The position numbers were made by a program, and so were the translations under genes. The notes under the pieces were generated by a model. That model searched no databases. It was not told the origin of the DNA and saw only the letters and a program-made list of their open reading frames with translations. Of a stretch of 7,239 nucleotides of DNA, positions 1 to 6,802 are shown piece by piece. Source of the stretch: an uncultured Porphyromonadaceae bacterium (lineage in GTDB: Bacteria > Bacteroidota > Bacteroidia > Bacteroidales > Muribaculaceae). The DNA lies in the NCBI GenBank assembly GCA_900549445.1, contig UROS01000120.1, forward strand, positions 1 to 7,239, read 5' to 3'. Position 1 is the stretch's first letter, and each line of letters begins with the position of its first letter.

Positions 1-1098
1 ACGGAGCGTCACCCCCTGCTCTATGGGCTGGAGCACGAGGTCGAGGGTCTCGATTTTCATAAGTTCCTCAGCCGAAAGCTCAAGTTTGAGAGGACGGTAG
101 TTGTTGGATGCCGCCTGAATCTCAACGGTGTTCCCCGTCTTGAGGTCAATTTCGGTGAGGTCGACTGTCCGCTCCATAGTGTTGACGGGGCGGCCGTTGA
201 TGCTTACGGTGTAGCCGTTGATGGCGTTGCCCTTGGCGGAGCGTACCTGCAGATTGAAATTGCGGGCGAAGAGGATGCCGCACTGATTGGCGGGGCGCAC
301 GCGGATGGTGTTGCCGTCGTATTTAGCATAACCGGTGGGCTGACCTACCGTGACGGTCTCCTTTCGCGGTGTGTAGCCGGGACGGGAGTATACGAGCGTG
401 AGACGGTCGCCGTCGTATACTATCGGCGACGAAGCCTCGACGTTTTCAGGGCATACTACAGTATATTGTTTCTTTATCGGAGAGGTGATGCGGGGCATTT
501 TCACTCCGGGACGGAGTGAAGTGGTGGCCGACACCACTATTATGCAACGGTAGCTGTCGTAGTCGGGCTGGGCGGGGAATGAGAAAATCGACTCGAGTTC
601 CTGAACGGAAATGTAGGTGCGGTAGGCGGCGTCGGCGAGCTGTTTGCCCTCCGTAAGAACGGGAGCGGCATATTTCCACGAATCGAGGTGAAGGGGTTCG
701 CGGGGAATACCGGCCGATTCGAGCGCCTGATCAACGGCCTCGTCGGTGAGCTGATTTTCCTCGATAAATTTTTTCTTGAGAGCGGAGAAAGCGGCGAGCA
801 TCTGCTTGCCCGTAAGGGCGCACCCTTCCTCCACAAGGATTGAAATCATGTAGAATCCTTTGGCCGGCTCAACGGTGTTGCGCGAAATCATCGAGAAGTA
901 CCTTCCGCGCTTGGCCGACTGCATCACGTAGCAGTCCGAAGCATTGAGAAATCGCTGGATGGCGGCTCCCGGCTCAACGAGAGTGCTGTCCCACCGCGGT
1001 TCAGAGGAAGCTCCGGAGGCAGGATAGGAATATAGGGTGCGGGTAGCGCTGCCGGCTTCGCCGCGCATTGCCACCTGTATATAGTTGTAATTTGCCAT
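1..1098 (-). CDS. Unrecognised cytoplasmic protein, C-terminus cut by window edge
   Basis: This frame is open from an ATG at 1098 to the left edge (366 codons, no stop), so only the C-terminus is missing. I do not recognise the family. The N-terminus (MANYNYIQVAMRG) has no signal peptide or membrane helix, so a cytoplasmic location is inferred. Residues 1 to about 190 look like a mixed alpha/beta domain with a charged helical stretch around 103-130. From about 195 the protein appears beta-rich. Residues about 280-366, including the motif NGRPVN, loosely resemble a PEGA-like or carboxypeptidase-regulatory-like beta-sandwich, but this is only an impression. The start is supported by a good promoter 30 bases upstream and by the absence of any other nearby start. 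The gene lies just after the terminator of the GlmU-like gene, so it should be transcribed independently. That it is a real gene is fairly certain from its length and its promoter; its function is unknown. Confidence 0.85.
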   Translation of the reverse strand, partial: MANYNYIQVAMRGEAGSATRTLYSYPASGASSEPRWDSTLVEPGAAIQRFLNASDCYVMQSAKRGRYFSMISRNTVEPAKGFYMISILVEEGCALTGKQMLAAFSALKKKFIEENQLTDEAVDQALESAGIPREPLHLDSWKYAAPVLTEGKQLADAAYRTYISVQELESIFSFPAQPDYDSYRCIIVVSATTSLRPGVKMPRITSPIKKQYTVVCPENVEASSPIVYDGDRLTLVYSRPGYTPRKETVTVGQPTGYAKYDGNTIRVRPANQCGILFARNFNLQVRSAKGNAINGYTVSINGRPVNTMERTVDLTEIDLKTGNTVEIQAASNNYRPLKLELSAEELMKIETLDLVLQPIEQGVTLR

Positions 1099-1127
1099 GA
1101 TTCTTGTGTGTAAACATTTCTAAACTG

Positions 1128-1159
1128 CAAATTTACGGAGAAAAACAGGCAAATTCAAA
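1128..1159 (-). promoter_or_regulatory. Bacteroidota-type promoter of the left-edge gene
   Basis: Read on the minus strand, TTTG (1159-1156) is followed by 20 bases and then TAAATTTG (1135-1128). This is an exact match to the Bacteroidota -33/-7 consensus (TTTG, 19-21 bases, TAnnTTTG). Transcription should start about 4-7 bases past the -7 box, leaving a leader of roughly 22-26 bases before the ATG at 1098. Confidence 0.7.
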
Positions 1160-1180
1160 ATAAACGGCGATGTTTTTACG

Positions 1181-1225
1181 AAAAAATCCGGGAGATTGCA
1201 GTATATTATAACAGTAATCTCCCGG
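1181..1225 (-). terminator. Intrinsic terminator of the GlmU-like gene
   Basis: A perfect 10-bp inverted repeat, CCGGGAGATT (1188-1197) and AATCTCCCGG (1216-1225), encloses an 18-base loop. On the minus strand the stem is followed by A and then six T (1187-1181), the classic hairpin plus T-tract. It begins 28 bases after the stop codon of the GlmU-like gene. It separates that gene from the promoter of the left-edge gene, which begins about 20 bases further on. Confidence 0.88.
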
Positions 1226-1253
1226 ACTTTGGCTGTCTGTTCTGAACGGTTTC

Positions 1254-2432
1254 CTATTCTCCCGCAGTGAGCTTGATTTTGTAGAGGATTTCCTTGTCGA
1301 CGGGGGTAAGTTCGATGTGGCGGCGCGCCATCATGCGTGAGGCCGTATCGTAGAAGCGGTCGAGATCAACCGGTTTCATCCCGGCGGTAGAGCCTTCCAT
1401 GAACGACGGTATAAACGTGCGGGGGAAGCCTGCACCGTAGAAATTGACGCCTACGCCTACTACAGTGGCTGTGTTGAACATCGTGTTGATGCCTGCCTTC
1501 GAGTGGTCGCCCATGATGAGTCCGCAGAACTGAAGTCCGGTTTTCACGAACGAACTCTTAGCCATGTTCCACAGGCGTATGGGAGCGTAGGTGTTCTTGA
1601 GGTTCGACGCCGTGCACCCCGCGCCGAGGTTGCACCATTCTCCTATTACGGCGTTGCCGAGGAATCCGTCGTGAGCCTTGTTGGAATATCCGGTCATCAC
1701 TACGTTGTTGAGTTCGCCGCCCACCTTGCAGTACGGGCCGAGTGTGGTGGCGCCGTAGATTTTGCCGCCCATATTGACTACCGCATGCTCGCAGAGAGCC
1801 ACGGGGCCGCGCAGACAGGCGCCCTCCATGATTTCGGCGTCGCGACCCACGTAGACCGGCCCGTTTTTCACGTTGATGTTGGCGCATTCAACAGTAGCTC
1901 CTTTTTCGATAAATATGGCGGGAGTACCGTCGGCAAGCACCGGAGAACCGATAAGGCGGCAAGTGTCGCTGAGCGGCTGGCTCTCGCGTCCGGCCGTGAG
2001 CACACGGTAATCGCGTTCGAGAGCTTCGCCGTTGGTCATGAAGATGTCGTAGACCTGGCTGATGGCCAGCAGGTCGGCCGTATATTCGGTGGGGTGGCAC
2101 TCGTCGCGCACGCCGCGGGCGGCAATCACCGCCCCGTTCTTCGTGAGCGACTCCCCGGGGTTGAGGGCGAGTATTGCTGCGGTGAGCGCCTCGTCGGGTT
2201 CGATATTGCCGGCTATGAAAAGGTTGTCGCCGGTAAGACGCACAGGGTATTTTTCTGAAAGATAGTCCTGGGTCTCAAACGAATATTCGCCCTCGATGGC
2301 GTGGCTCCATTTTTCGGCAATCGTCATGATGCCGTGGCGGATAAGAGCCACGGGGCGGGTATATGTAAGCGGAAGAAGGTTCTCTCTTACCTCCGCCGGG
2401 TCGAATAATATAACGTTTCTCATTTTTTGCAT
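1254..2432 (-). CDS. GlmU-like sugar nucleotidyltransferase / acyltransferase (Bacteroidota alternative GlmU type)
   Basis: The 392-residue product resembles the Bacteroidota alternative GlmU family. In that family an N-terminal sugar-nucleotidyltransferase domain (NTP_transf_4 type) is fused to a left-handed beta-helix acyltransferase. The proposed role is making UDP-N-acetylglucosamine from glucosamine-1-phosphate in the cytoplasm for peptidoglycan and lipopolysaccharide; the exact substrate is inferred from the family. Visible signatures are NVILFD near the start, LLPLTYTRPVALIRHGI (about 19-35) and EKW (40-42). Hexapeptide-like turns run from about 175 to 345, including HDGFLGNAVIGEWCNLGAG (254-272) and GLIMGDHSKAGINTMFNT (304-321). 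Length is normal for the family. Two starts are possible: the ATG at 2432 or the ATG at 2423 (MRNVILFD), which leaves a more ordinary leader from the proposed promoter. The gene follows hepT by three bases but has its own promoter and terminator. Confidence 0.9.
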   Translation of the reverse strand: MQKMRNVILFDPAEVRENLLPLTYTRPVALIRHGIMTIAEKWSHAIEGEYSFETQDYLSEKYPVRLTGDNLFIAGNIEPDEALTAAILALNPGESLTKNGAVIAARGVRDECHPTEYTADLLAISQVYDIFMTNGEALERDYRVLTAGRESQPLSDTCRLIGSPVLADGTPAIFIEKGATVECANINVKNGPVYVGRDAEIMEGACLRGPVALCEHAVVNMGGKIYGATTLGPYCKVGGELNNVVMTGYSNKAHDGFLGNAVIGEWCNLGAGCTASNLKNTYAPIRLWNMAKSSFVKTGLQFCGLIMGDHSKAGINTMFNTATVVGVGVNFYGAGFPRTFIPSFMEGSTAGMKPVDLDRFYDTASRMMARRHIELTPVDKEILYKIKLTAGE

Positions 2433-2435
2433 TTT

Positions 2436-2855
2436 TTAGATATGCAAAAATAACGATTTTACAGCTAAGCACAAAATCGAATCGCCGCCGGATGGATTAG
2501 TTTTCAGATGGGATTGATGAGAAGCCGAGAAGCTGGAGAACTTCCGTTTTAACAACGGTATGTGATTGATCACAATCGCCCAAATCAAATCATCTCTCAG
2601 ACTATCGTATCCGTGGATGAGATAGTTGCGGGTATTGACTATCCTTCGGGCAGACGTAATTGAAATTTTCGGGCAAAGCTTCAGAATGCGGTTCATCGCT
2701 TCACCAATGATCGCAATTTCCCATTGGACTGCACTCCGGAAACAAATATCTTCACAAAATGCTTCAAATTTTTTAGGACGTGTAGAGCAGAATAATTCAA
2801 TATGAGATATGCTGTCTAAAATATCTCTAAGTGACTTATTGACCTGGTCATCCAT
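2436..2855 (-). CDS. hepT: HepT-like toxin (HEPN RNase, DUF86), type VII toxin-antitoxin system
   Basis: The 139-residue product carries the HEPN ribonuclease signature R-x4-H-x-Y as RNYLIHGY (R76, H81, Y83) in a mainly helical protein. The preceding segment around VQWEIAIIGEAMNRI (43-57) is also typical of DUF86/HepT. In this family the toxin cleaves RNA, and the partner MntA neutralises it by adding AMP to a tyrosine near the motif; Y83 is the expected target here. I chose the ATG at 2855 because it gives the usual HepT N-terminus (MDDQVNKSL) and an 8-base overlap with mntA. A start at 2921 would add 22 residues and overlap mntA by 74 bases. After LLKRKF (101-106), where the family normally ends, there is a tail of about 33 residues of low-complexity character. 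Its codons cover the promoter of the next gene, suggesting that the original end was lost. Confidence 0.88.
   Translation of the reverse strand: MDDQVNKSLRDILDSISHIELFCSTRPKKFEAFCEDICFRSAVQWEIAIIGEAMNRILKLCPKISITSARRIVNTRNYLIHGYDSLRDDLIWAIVINHIPLLKRKFSSFSASHQSHLKTNPSGGDSILCLAVKSLFLHI
2445..2475 (-). promoter_or_regulatory. Promoter of the GlmU-like gene, inside the end of hepT
   Basis: On the minus strand, TTTG (2475-2472) is followed by 19 bases and then TATTTTTG (2452-2445), an exact match to the Bacteroidota consensus. Initiation is expected near 2438-2441, giving only about 6-9 bases of leader to the ATG at 2432, or 15-18 to the ATG at 2423. Both boxes lie within the last 15 codons of hepT. 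Confidence 0.7.
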
Positions 2856-3147
2856 AAATAAGACGTTTAGTGCTATCAAGTTCCGTTTGGAAATACGGGT
2901 TCTTGATAGCTGTTTCATCAATTAAATCCACTTTGCGCCCCAGCAGTAATTGCAGGTCGTCGATAAAGTCGAAAAAAGTCAAAAACAGATCTGGAATCTC
3001 ATCATAATGGAAAACCACTGAGAAATCGACGTCGCTGTCGTCGTTGAAGCGGGGAGTGAGAATCGAGCCGAACACCCACAGTTTCGCGACCTTGTACTTT
3101 CTGCACAACGCTGCAATTTTCTCGAGGTTCATTTCAATCAGTTTCAT
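2848..3147 (-). CDS. mntA: MntA-like antitoxin, minimal nucleotidyltransferase
   Basis: The product is 99 residues from the ATG at 3147, or 94 from the ATG at 3132. It has the minimal nucleotidyltransferase motif G-S-x10-D-x-D: the GS of FGSILTPRF (G27, S28) and the DVD of SDVDFS (D39, D41). A later KVDLID supplies the usual third acidic position. MntA antitoxins use ATP to AMPylate and silence HepT. All key catalytic residues are present, so the antitoxin looks functional. The frame is open upstream to an ATG at 3189, but that lies above the proposed -7 box at 3155-3162, so I reject it. The 3147 start would be almost leaderless, while 3132 (MNLEKIAALC) gives a leader of about 15-20 bases and may be the true start. 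The stop codon overlaps the start of hepT within ATGGATGA, which suggests coupled translation. Confidence 0.88.
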   Translation of the reverse strand: MKLIEMNLEKIAALCRKYKVAKLWVFGSILTPRFNDDSDVDFSVVFHYDEIPDLFLTFFDFIDDLQLLLGRKVDLIDETAIKNPYFQTELDSTKRLIYG

Positions 3148-3154
3148 ACCGACG

Positions 3155-3186
3155 CAAATATAGTCAATAATATCAACACACACAAG
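3155..3186 (-). promoter_or_regulatory. Promoter of the mntA-hepT operon
   Basis: On the minus strand, CTTG (3186-3183) is followed by 20 bases and then TATATTTG (3162-3155). The -7 box is an exact TAnnTTTG match; the -33 box matches three of four bases. Initiation is expected near 3148-3151, so the pair should be transcribed apart from the upstream acyltransferase gene. I see no clear terminator or operator palindrome between 3148 and 3269. Confidence 0.6.
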
Positions 3187-3269
3187 CACCGACCCAGAGA
3201 TTTCAGAAAATATCGCGAAACCGTCGCATTGTTAGTCGTCCTGGGGCAATTGGTTGATCCATAGTGGAA

Positions 3270-3965
3270 TTATTGCACCGAATAGTCAATTTTGTCGTCG
3301 TGGCGTTCGTGGTAGACGTTGCGGCGGACTACCCTTGCGGGCTGTCCTGCAAGCAGGATGCGCTCGCCTTCGGAGGTGAAATCCTTGTTGAGCAGTGTGC
3401 GCGACGACAGAACGCAATACGCCGGTGTGGCCGCGCCTTTCAGTATGAGCGACTGCATGGCTATCCAGTTGTTGGCGCCGATTCGGATTTCGCCGAAGCC
3501 TTTGGATCGTTTGCCGTCGACGAAGATGGTATGGAAATCGTTGTCGGAGACAAGGCAGTCCCATCCGATGAGCACGTCTGTCCCGAAACTTACTTTGTTG
3601 TAGCATATGCATTTCAATGCGGCGGATGCACCGAAATTCACGCCGAAAACAAGGTGTCCGCGGTCGCCCACGCAAATCTTCGAGCTGTTGCCGATGGAGG
3701 CGTTTCCGCAGAAAGTTACCTTTCCGCGGTTTTCCCACATTATGCCGTCGTTGGGATAGAGGGGGACACTAAAGTGCCCGAGCCGGATCATACCGCATTT
3801 TACCCCCCCCGATATTTCTACTAAACCGCTGGTATTCACGAGCTTGGCATTATGGAGCCAAATCGGGAGCCTTACGGCCTGCGCAAAAGGGAGATAATGG
3901 AAGTTGAAATAGAGGGTTTTCGGGAGATCGAGCAGAAACCTTACGATTTTCTTGAGTTTTCCCAT
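3270..3965 (-). CDS. Left-handed beta-helix (hexapeptide-repeat) acyltransferase, probably acting on an envelope glycan
   Basis: The 231-residue product has a basic amphipathic N-terminus (MGKLKKIVRFLLDLP) and then a hexapeptide-repeat helix from about 45 to 190. Examples are KVTFCGNASIGNSSKICVG (82-100), KVSFGTDVLIG (124-134) and EIRIGANNWIAM (159-170). D-N-D-F-H (141-145) matches the conserved D-x-D-F-H of WcaF/maltose-acetyltransferase-like enzymes, making H145 the likely catalytic base. LLAGQPARVVRR (204-215) is the usual end of the helix domain, with G-x-P-A. Such enzymes transfer acetyl or other acyl groups from CoA to sugars, often in capsule or O-antigen synthesis; the substrate here cannot be read. 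The start is three bases after the protease stop, so the two genes are probably co-transcribed. A run of eight G falls at codons 52-55. No terminator is evident downstream. Confidence 0.88.
   Translation of the reverse strand: MGKLKKIVRFLLDLPKTLYFNFHYLPFAQAVRLPIWLHNAKLVNTSGLVEISGGVKCGMIRLGHFSVPLYPNDGIMWENRGKVTFCGNASIGNSSKICVGDRGHLVFGVNFGASAALKCICYNKVSFGTDVLIGWDCLVSDNDFHTIFVDGKRSKGFGEIRIGANNWIAMQSLILKGAATPAYCVLSSRTLLNKDFTSEGERILLAGQPARVVRRNVYHERHDDKIDYSVQ
3803..3810 (-). repeat. G8 homopolymer inside the acyltransferase gene
   Basis: Eight consecutive C on the plus strand are eight G on the coding strand (TCG GGG GGG GTA, residues S52-G53-G54-V55). Losing one G makes the next codon TAA. Gaining one G leads to TAG about a dozen codons later. 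Either slip would therefore abolish the enzyme. Confidence 0.85.
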
Positions 3966-3968
3966 ATA

Positions 3969-6746
3969 TTATCTCACTGATATTTTGACGGTGGAACCGG
4001 GTATGCGGACAATGTAGAATCCGACGGGGAGAGAGATGTATCCGGCAGGCCCGCTGTAGAGGTGAGCGCCGGTGGCGTTGAAGATGTCGACGCGGACATT
4101 GCCGGTTACTTCCACACCGCCGGGAACAGGAATGATGCGTTCGGTGGCACCGTCGGTTATTTCGTCTATGGCTGATTCCTCCAGGGTCTTCACCCGGATG
4201 GTTTCCGAAGGTGCGGTTACGGCCTCACCGTCGGTCGCCTTTACGGTATATACGTAGACGGTGCCGGGTTTGAGCCCTTTCACGGAGATGGAGCCGACGT
4301 TGCCGGTATGGATGTCGGTGTAGCCGCTCAGCGGAGCAGAGTATTCCTTGTCTGAGCCGCCGCTGATTGCGAACTCGCCCACGAGAATGTCGGCCTTGAC
4401 CGTGGCATTGTAGGTGATGCGGATAGCCTTGCATCCTTCGGGTATGTTGCGGACGGTGCAGGTCTTTACGCCGATGTTGGGGTAATCTTTCTGGTCGGAA
4501 TCCACCCACGTGTCGCCGACGAGGAACGAAATCTCTATTTCATTGTTGATGGCCGACGATGCCATGGGGTAGTGCTTGAACGATGCTGCCGTGATACCGG
4601 CTTCGTAGACCGGCGACGTGAGCACGTTGCGGTCGGGAGAGAGCTGTATGCCGGAAAGAGTGCCGCTTTTGCCGAATGTCTCGCTTGTGCTCGACCATCC
4701 CTCGGGGAGCTTGCCGCCGAAGGATGCTGTGGTGGAGAATGCCGATGCGGGGGTGAACTCGCTCACGGTGATTATATAGTCGTTGGCAAGAGGCTCGAGC
4801 TGCCAGTTGGCCGTGAAAGAGGTGGCGGTTACGTCGGTTGCCTCGGCGGCGGTCATGGCAAGGTCGGAGAGGGTAGCTTCGGTAGTAAGCACCTCGATTT
4901 CGTTGGAAAGCGGAGTCGACGACGATTCCGAGCGGGCCATTACGCTGTAATAATAGTATGTTTCGGGAGTCAGTCCGGTAATTTCGAGCGAGGAGGCATC
5001 GGAGCCGTCAACGTGGAAATATTTCGGGAACATTGAATTGTCGTCGGAGAGTGTGACCGTGTAGGCTGTTGCGTTCTCCACCGGCTTCCAGCAGGCGGTG
5101 AAGCGGGTGCCGGCTATCTCTTTTGCGTCGAGAGCCTCGGGCGCTGCGGCAAGGTCGGAGGGGCCGCCTTTAACGGTGAACGAAACAATCAGGTCGTTTT
5201 CCTTGATGTTTGTGAGAGGGGTTTCCTGGCGTTTGTTACTCCACGATTTCATCGACGGAGTGGTGTCGTCGGTAAACGAGGTCTTATTCCCGGCGCCCGG
5301 GAAGGGATCGGTGGCGGAGCCGTAGTACGCCTGGTCGAAGTGAGCGCCGCCTGCGGCCTCGATATGTACACGGGGATGGCCGTCGGTGTCGTTCACGGCA
5401 TTGCGCTGCCATACTGTTGCGTTATAGTCCACATGCCAAACGAGCATGCCGTGACCGGGAAGGTACTTGTCCCACGACTCGTTCTGGCGGTTCTCAACGA
5501 GGAAAAATTCGTTGGCCTTTGCGGTAGGAATGTAGTAAGCGAGGTCGGAAGAAATGGGCAGAAGGTTGATTTCGCCTGCCGAAGTGATGGGCATGGGGGT
5601 TATCCAGCCCATCGACATGCGCTCGAAGGCGCTGTAGAGCGGGGGTGTGCGGCCGTTGTTGTTGTAAGGGCCGACGTCGAGTGCGCTCCACTCGCAGGGG
5701 GTGAAGTTGTCGGTCTCGTAGGTGGTGTCGTAGAGGTCGGGGAGGCCCATCACGTGGGAAAACTCGTGGATAAACGTGCCCACTCCGTCAGGCCCGCTCT
5801 GAAGCCACTCGTTGGTGCATCCGTAGTGGTCGAGGAGCACGCCGTCGAAGTAGAAGGTCTTTTTGAGAGCTCCGTAAATATTGTAGGCGTGGGGCCACAC
5901 AGTGTTCTTGCTGCCGCCCGAAGCCTCGCCTCTGCCGGCGTAGATTACGAACACGTTGTCGATAACGCCGTCGCCGTCGCGGTCATACTGACTGAAATCC
6001 ACTTCTCCGTCGAGCTGCTGGCACGCCTCGATTACCATCTCCTCGGGATGAAGGTCGTTGCCGTAAACGTCGTTGGCGCCGTAATACGACATGTTTCTCG
6101 ACAGCGTGACGGGGCCGTATACGTCGAACTCGGGATCGAACTTGCCGCCGGAGCAGAGGTTGAAATATTCGCGGGCACAGCCGGTGCCTCCGTACTGGCT
6201 GAAGCCCTCCTCGTTGAGCATTTTCGAGAAGTAGTCGTAGGGGTCGTTGAGCTTGAAGTCCAGGTCTTTATATTGGACGAGAATTACCACTGCCTTCTGA
6301 TGACCCGTGGAGGGGAAGTTGTTTGTAAGCATGGTGGCGGGCACCTTTGCCGCTGCCTTTGCCGCTTTGGCTTTGGCAGCTTCGCGGCGTGTGACGCCCA
6401 GACGGCTGATGGCTGCCCGGCGCATTGACTCGCGGTCAAGTCCCGAAAGGAATTTCACAGTCTCAGGGCTGCGGCGGTCGGCGTTTACAGCGCGGACGCC
6501 GGAATTCACGGTCTTGCCCTCGGCATCCTGAGTGGCGTAGAAATAGCCGTCGGAATTGGCTATGAGCAGATAGCCGTCGGCGGAAAATATGGTGTGACCG
6601 CGCTCGTCGCCTGTAATGCGGACGTCGATTGTGGAACCGTCGGGCTGCTCGGCGGACACTATGCCCGGCTTGGCCGGAACTGCGAAAGAAACGGCGGGAA
6701 ACAACGCTGCCGCTGCGGAGAGAAAGAATGATTTTATATATTTCAT
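3969..6746 (-). CDS. Secreted M6-family metalloprotease with FnIII domains and T9SS-like C-terminal tail
   Basis: The 925-residue product begins with a type I signal peptide, with likely cleavage after A-V-S-F-A at 22. A propeptide-like region (about 23-120) contains DGYLLIANSDGYFYA, as in M6 relatives, followed by a Lys/Ala-rich linker (123-134). The catalytic domain (about 148-525) holds H-E-F-S-H (327-331) and G-L-P-D-L-Y-D (334-340). This fits the M6 pattern HExxHxxGxxD, with zinc ligands H327, H331 and D337 and catalytic E328. D-R-D-G-D-G-V-I-D (255-263) is a calcium-binding loop. A fibronectin type III domain spans about 529-622. A second one (about 627-856) is interrupted by a jelly-roll-like insert. 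Residues 860-925, ending FYIVRIPGSTVKISVR, resemble a type IX secretion sorting domain. It should act outside the cell or on its surface; the substrate is unknown. It is first in an operon with the acyltransferase. Confidence 0.92.
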   Translation of the reverse strand: MKYIKSFFLSAAAALFPAVSFAVPAKPGIVSAEQPDGSTIDVRITGDERGHTIFSADGYLLIANSDGYFYATQDAEGKTVNSGVRAVNADRRSPETVKFLSGLDRESMRRAAISRLGVTRREAAKAKAAKAAAKVPATMLTNNFPSTGHQKAVVILVQYKDLDFKLNDPYDYFSKMLNEEGFSQYGGTGCAREYFNLCSGGKFDPEFDVYGPVTLSRNMSYYGANDVYGNDLHPEEMVIEACQQLDGEVDFSQYDRDGDGVIDNVFVIYAGRGEASGGSKNTVWPHAYNIYGALKKTFYFDGVLLDHYGCTNEWLQSGPDGVGTFIHEFSHVMGLPDLYDTTYETDNFTPCEWSALDVGPYNNNGRTPPLYSAFERMSMGWITPMPITSAGEINLLPISSDLAYYIPTAKANEFFLVENRQNESWDKYLPGHGMLVWHVDYNATVWQRNAVNDTDGHPRVHIEAAGGAHFDQAYYGSATDPFPGAGNKTSFTDDTTPSMKSWSNKRQETPLTNIKENDLIVSFTVKGGPSDLAAAPEALDAKEIAGTRFTACWKPVENATAYTVTLSDDNSMFPKYFHVDGSDASSLEITGLTPETYYYYSVMARSESSSTPLSNEIEVLTTEATLSDLAMTAAEATDVTATSFTANWQLEPLANDYIITVSEFTPASAFSTTASFGGKLPEGWSSTSETFGKSGTLSGIQLSPDRNVLTSPVYEAGITAASFKHYPMASSAINNEIEISFLVGDTWVDSDQKDYPNIGVKTCTVRNIPEGCKAIRITYNATVKADILVGEFAISGGSDKEYSAPLSGYTDIHTGNVGSISVKGLKPGTVYVYTVKATDGEAVTAPSETIRVKTLEESAIDEITDGATERIIPVPGGVEVTGNVRVDIFNATGAHLYSGPAGYISLPVGFYIVRIPGSTVKISVR

Positions 6747-6770
6747 GATGATTTATTTGCCAGTGACCTG

Positions 6771-6802
6771 CAAATTTAGCAAAATTCTTTTAATTGTGCA
6801 AT
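6771..6802 (-). promoter_or_regulatory. Promoter of the protease-acyltransferase operon
   Basis: On the minus strand, ATTG (6802-6799) is followed by 20 bases and then TAAATTTG (6778-6771), an exact -7 match with a three-of-four -33 box. Initiation near 6764-6767 leaves a leader of about 18-21 bases, with the A/T-rich stretch CAAATAAATC before the ATG. No Shine-Dalgarno sequence is visible, which is usual for Bacteroidota. Confidence 0.65.

Noticed and set aside
1503..2258. Plus-strand open frame of 251 codons
   Set aside because: It is antisense to the well-supported GlmU-like gene and has no promoter or domain of its own.
2856..2921. Upstream extension of hepT to an ATG at 2921
   Set aside because: It would overlap mntA by 74 bases and add 22 residues not typical of HepT; the ATG at 2855 gives the usual N-terminus and a short translational overlap.
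3148..3189. Upstream extension of mntA to an ATG at 3189
   Set aside because: It would place the start codon upstream of the predicted -7 box and add residues that do not look like an MntA N-terminus.
3231..3239. GTTAGTCGT also occurs inverted at 7205-7213, suggesting a dispersed repeat end or att-like site
   Set aside because: A 9-base match is expected by chance many times in a window of this size, and the flanks do not align convincingly.
3264..3824. Plus-strand open frame of 186 codons
   Set aside because: It is antisense to the acyltransferase, whose hexapeptide repeats and D-N-D-F-H motif make the minus-strand reading certain.
5956..5984. Dockerin-like calcium loop D-R-D-G-D-G in the protease as a sign of a cellulosome-type dockerin
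   Set aside because: There is a single loop inside the catalytic domain, which is normal for M6 proteases; a dockerin needs a duplicated module.
5340..6428. Plus-strand open frame of 362 codons
   Set aside because: It lies entirely antisense to the M6 protease, which has a signal peptide, catalytic motifs and a promoter. The antisense translation has no recognisable domain and is explained by the G+C-rich codon use of the true gene.
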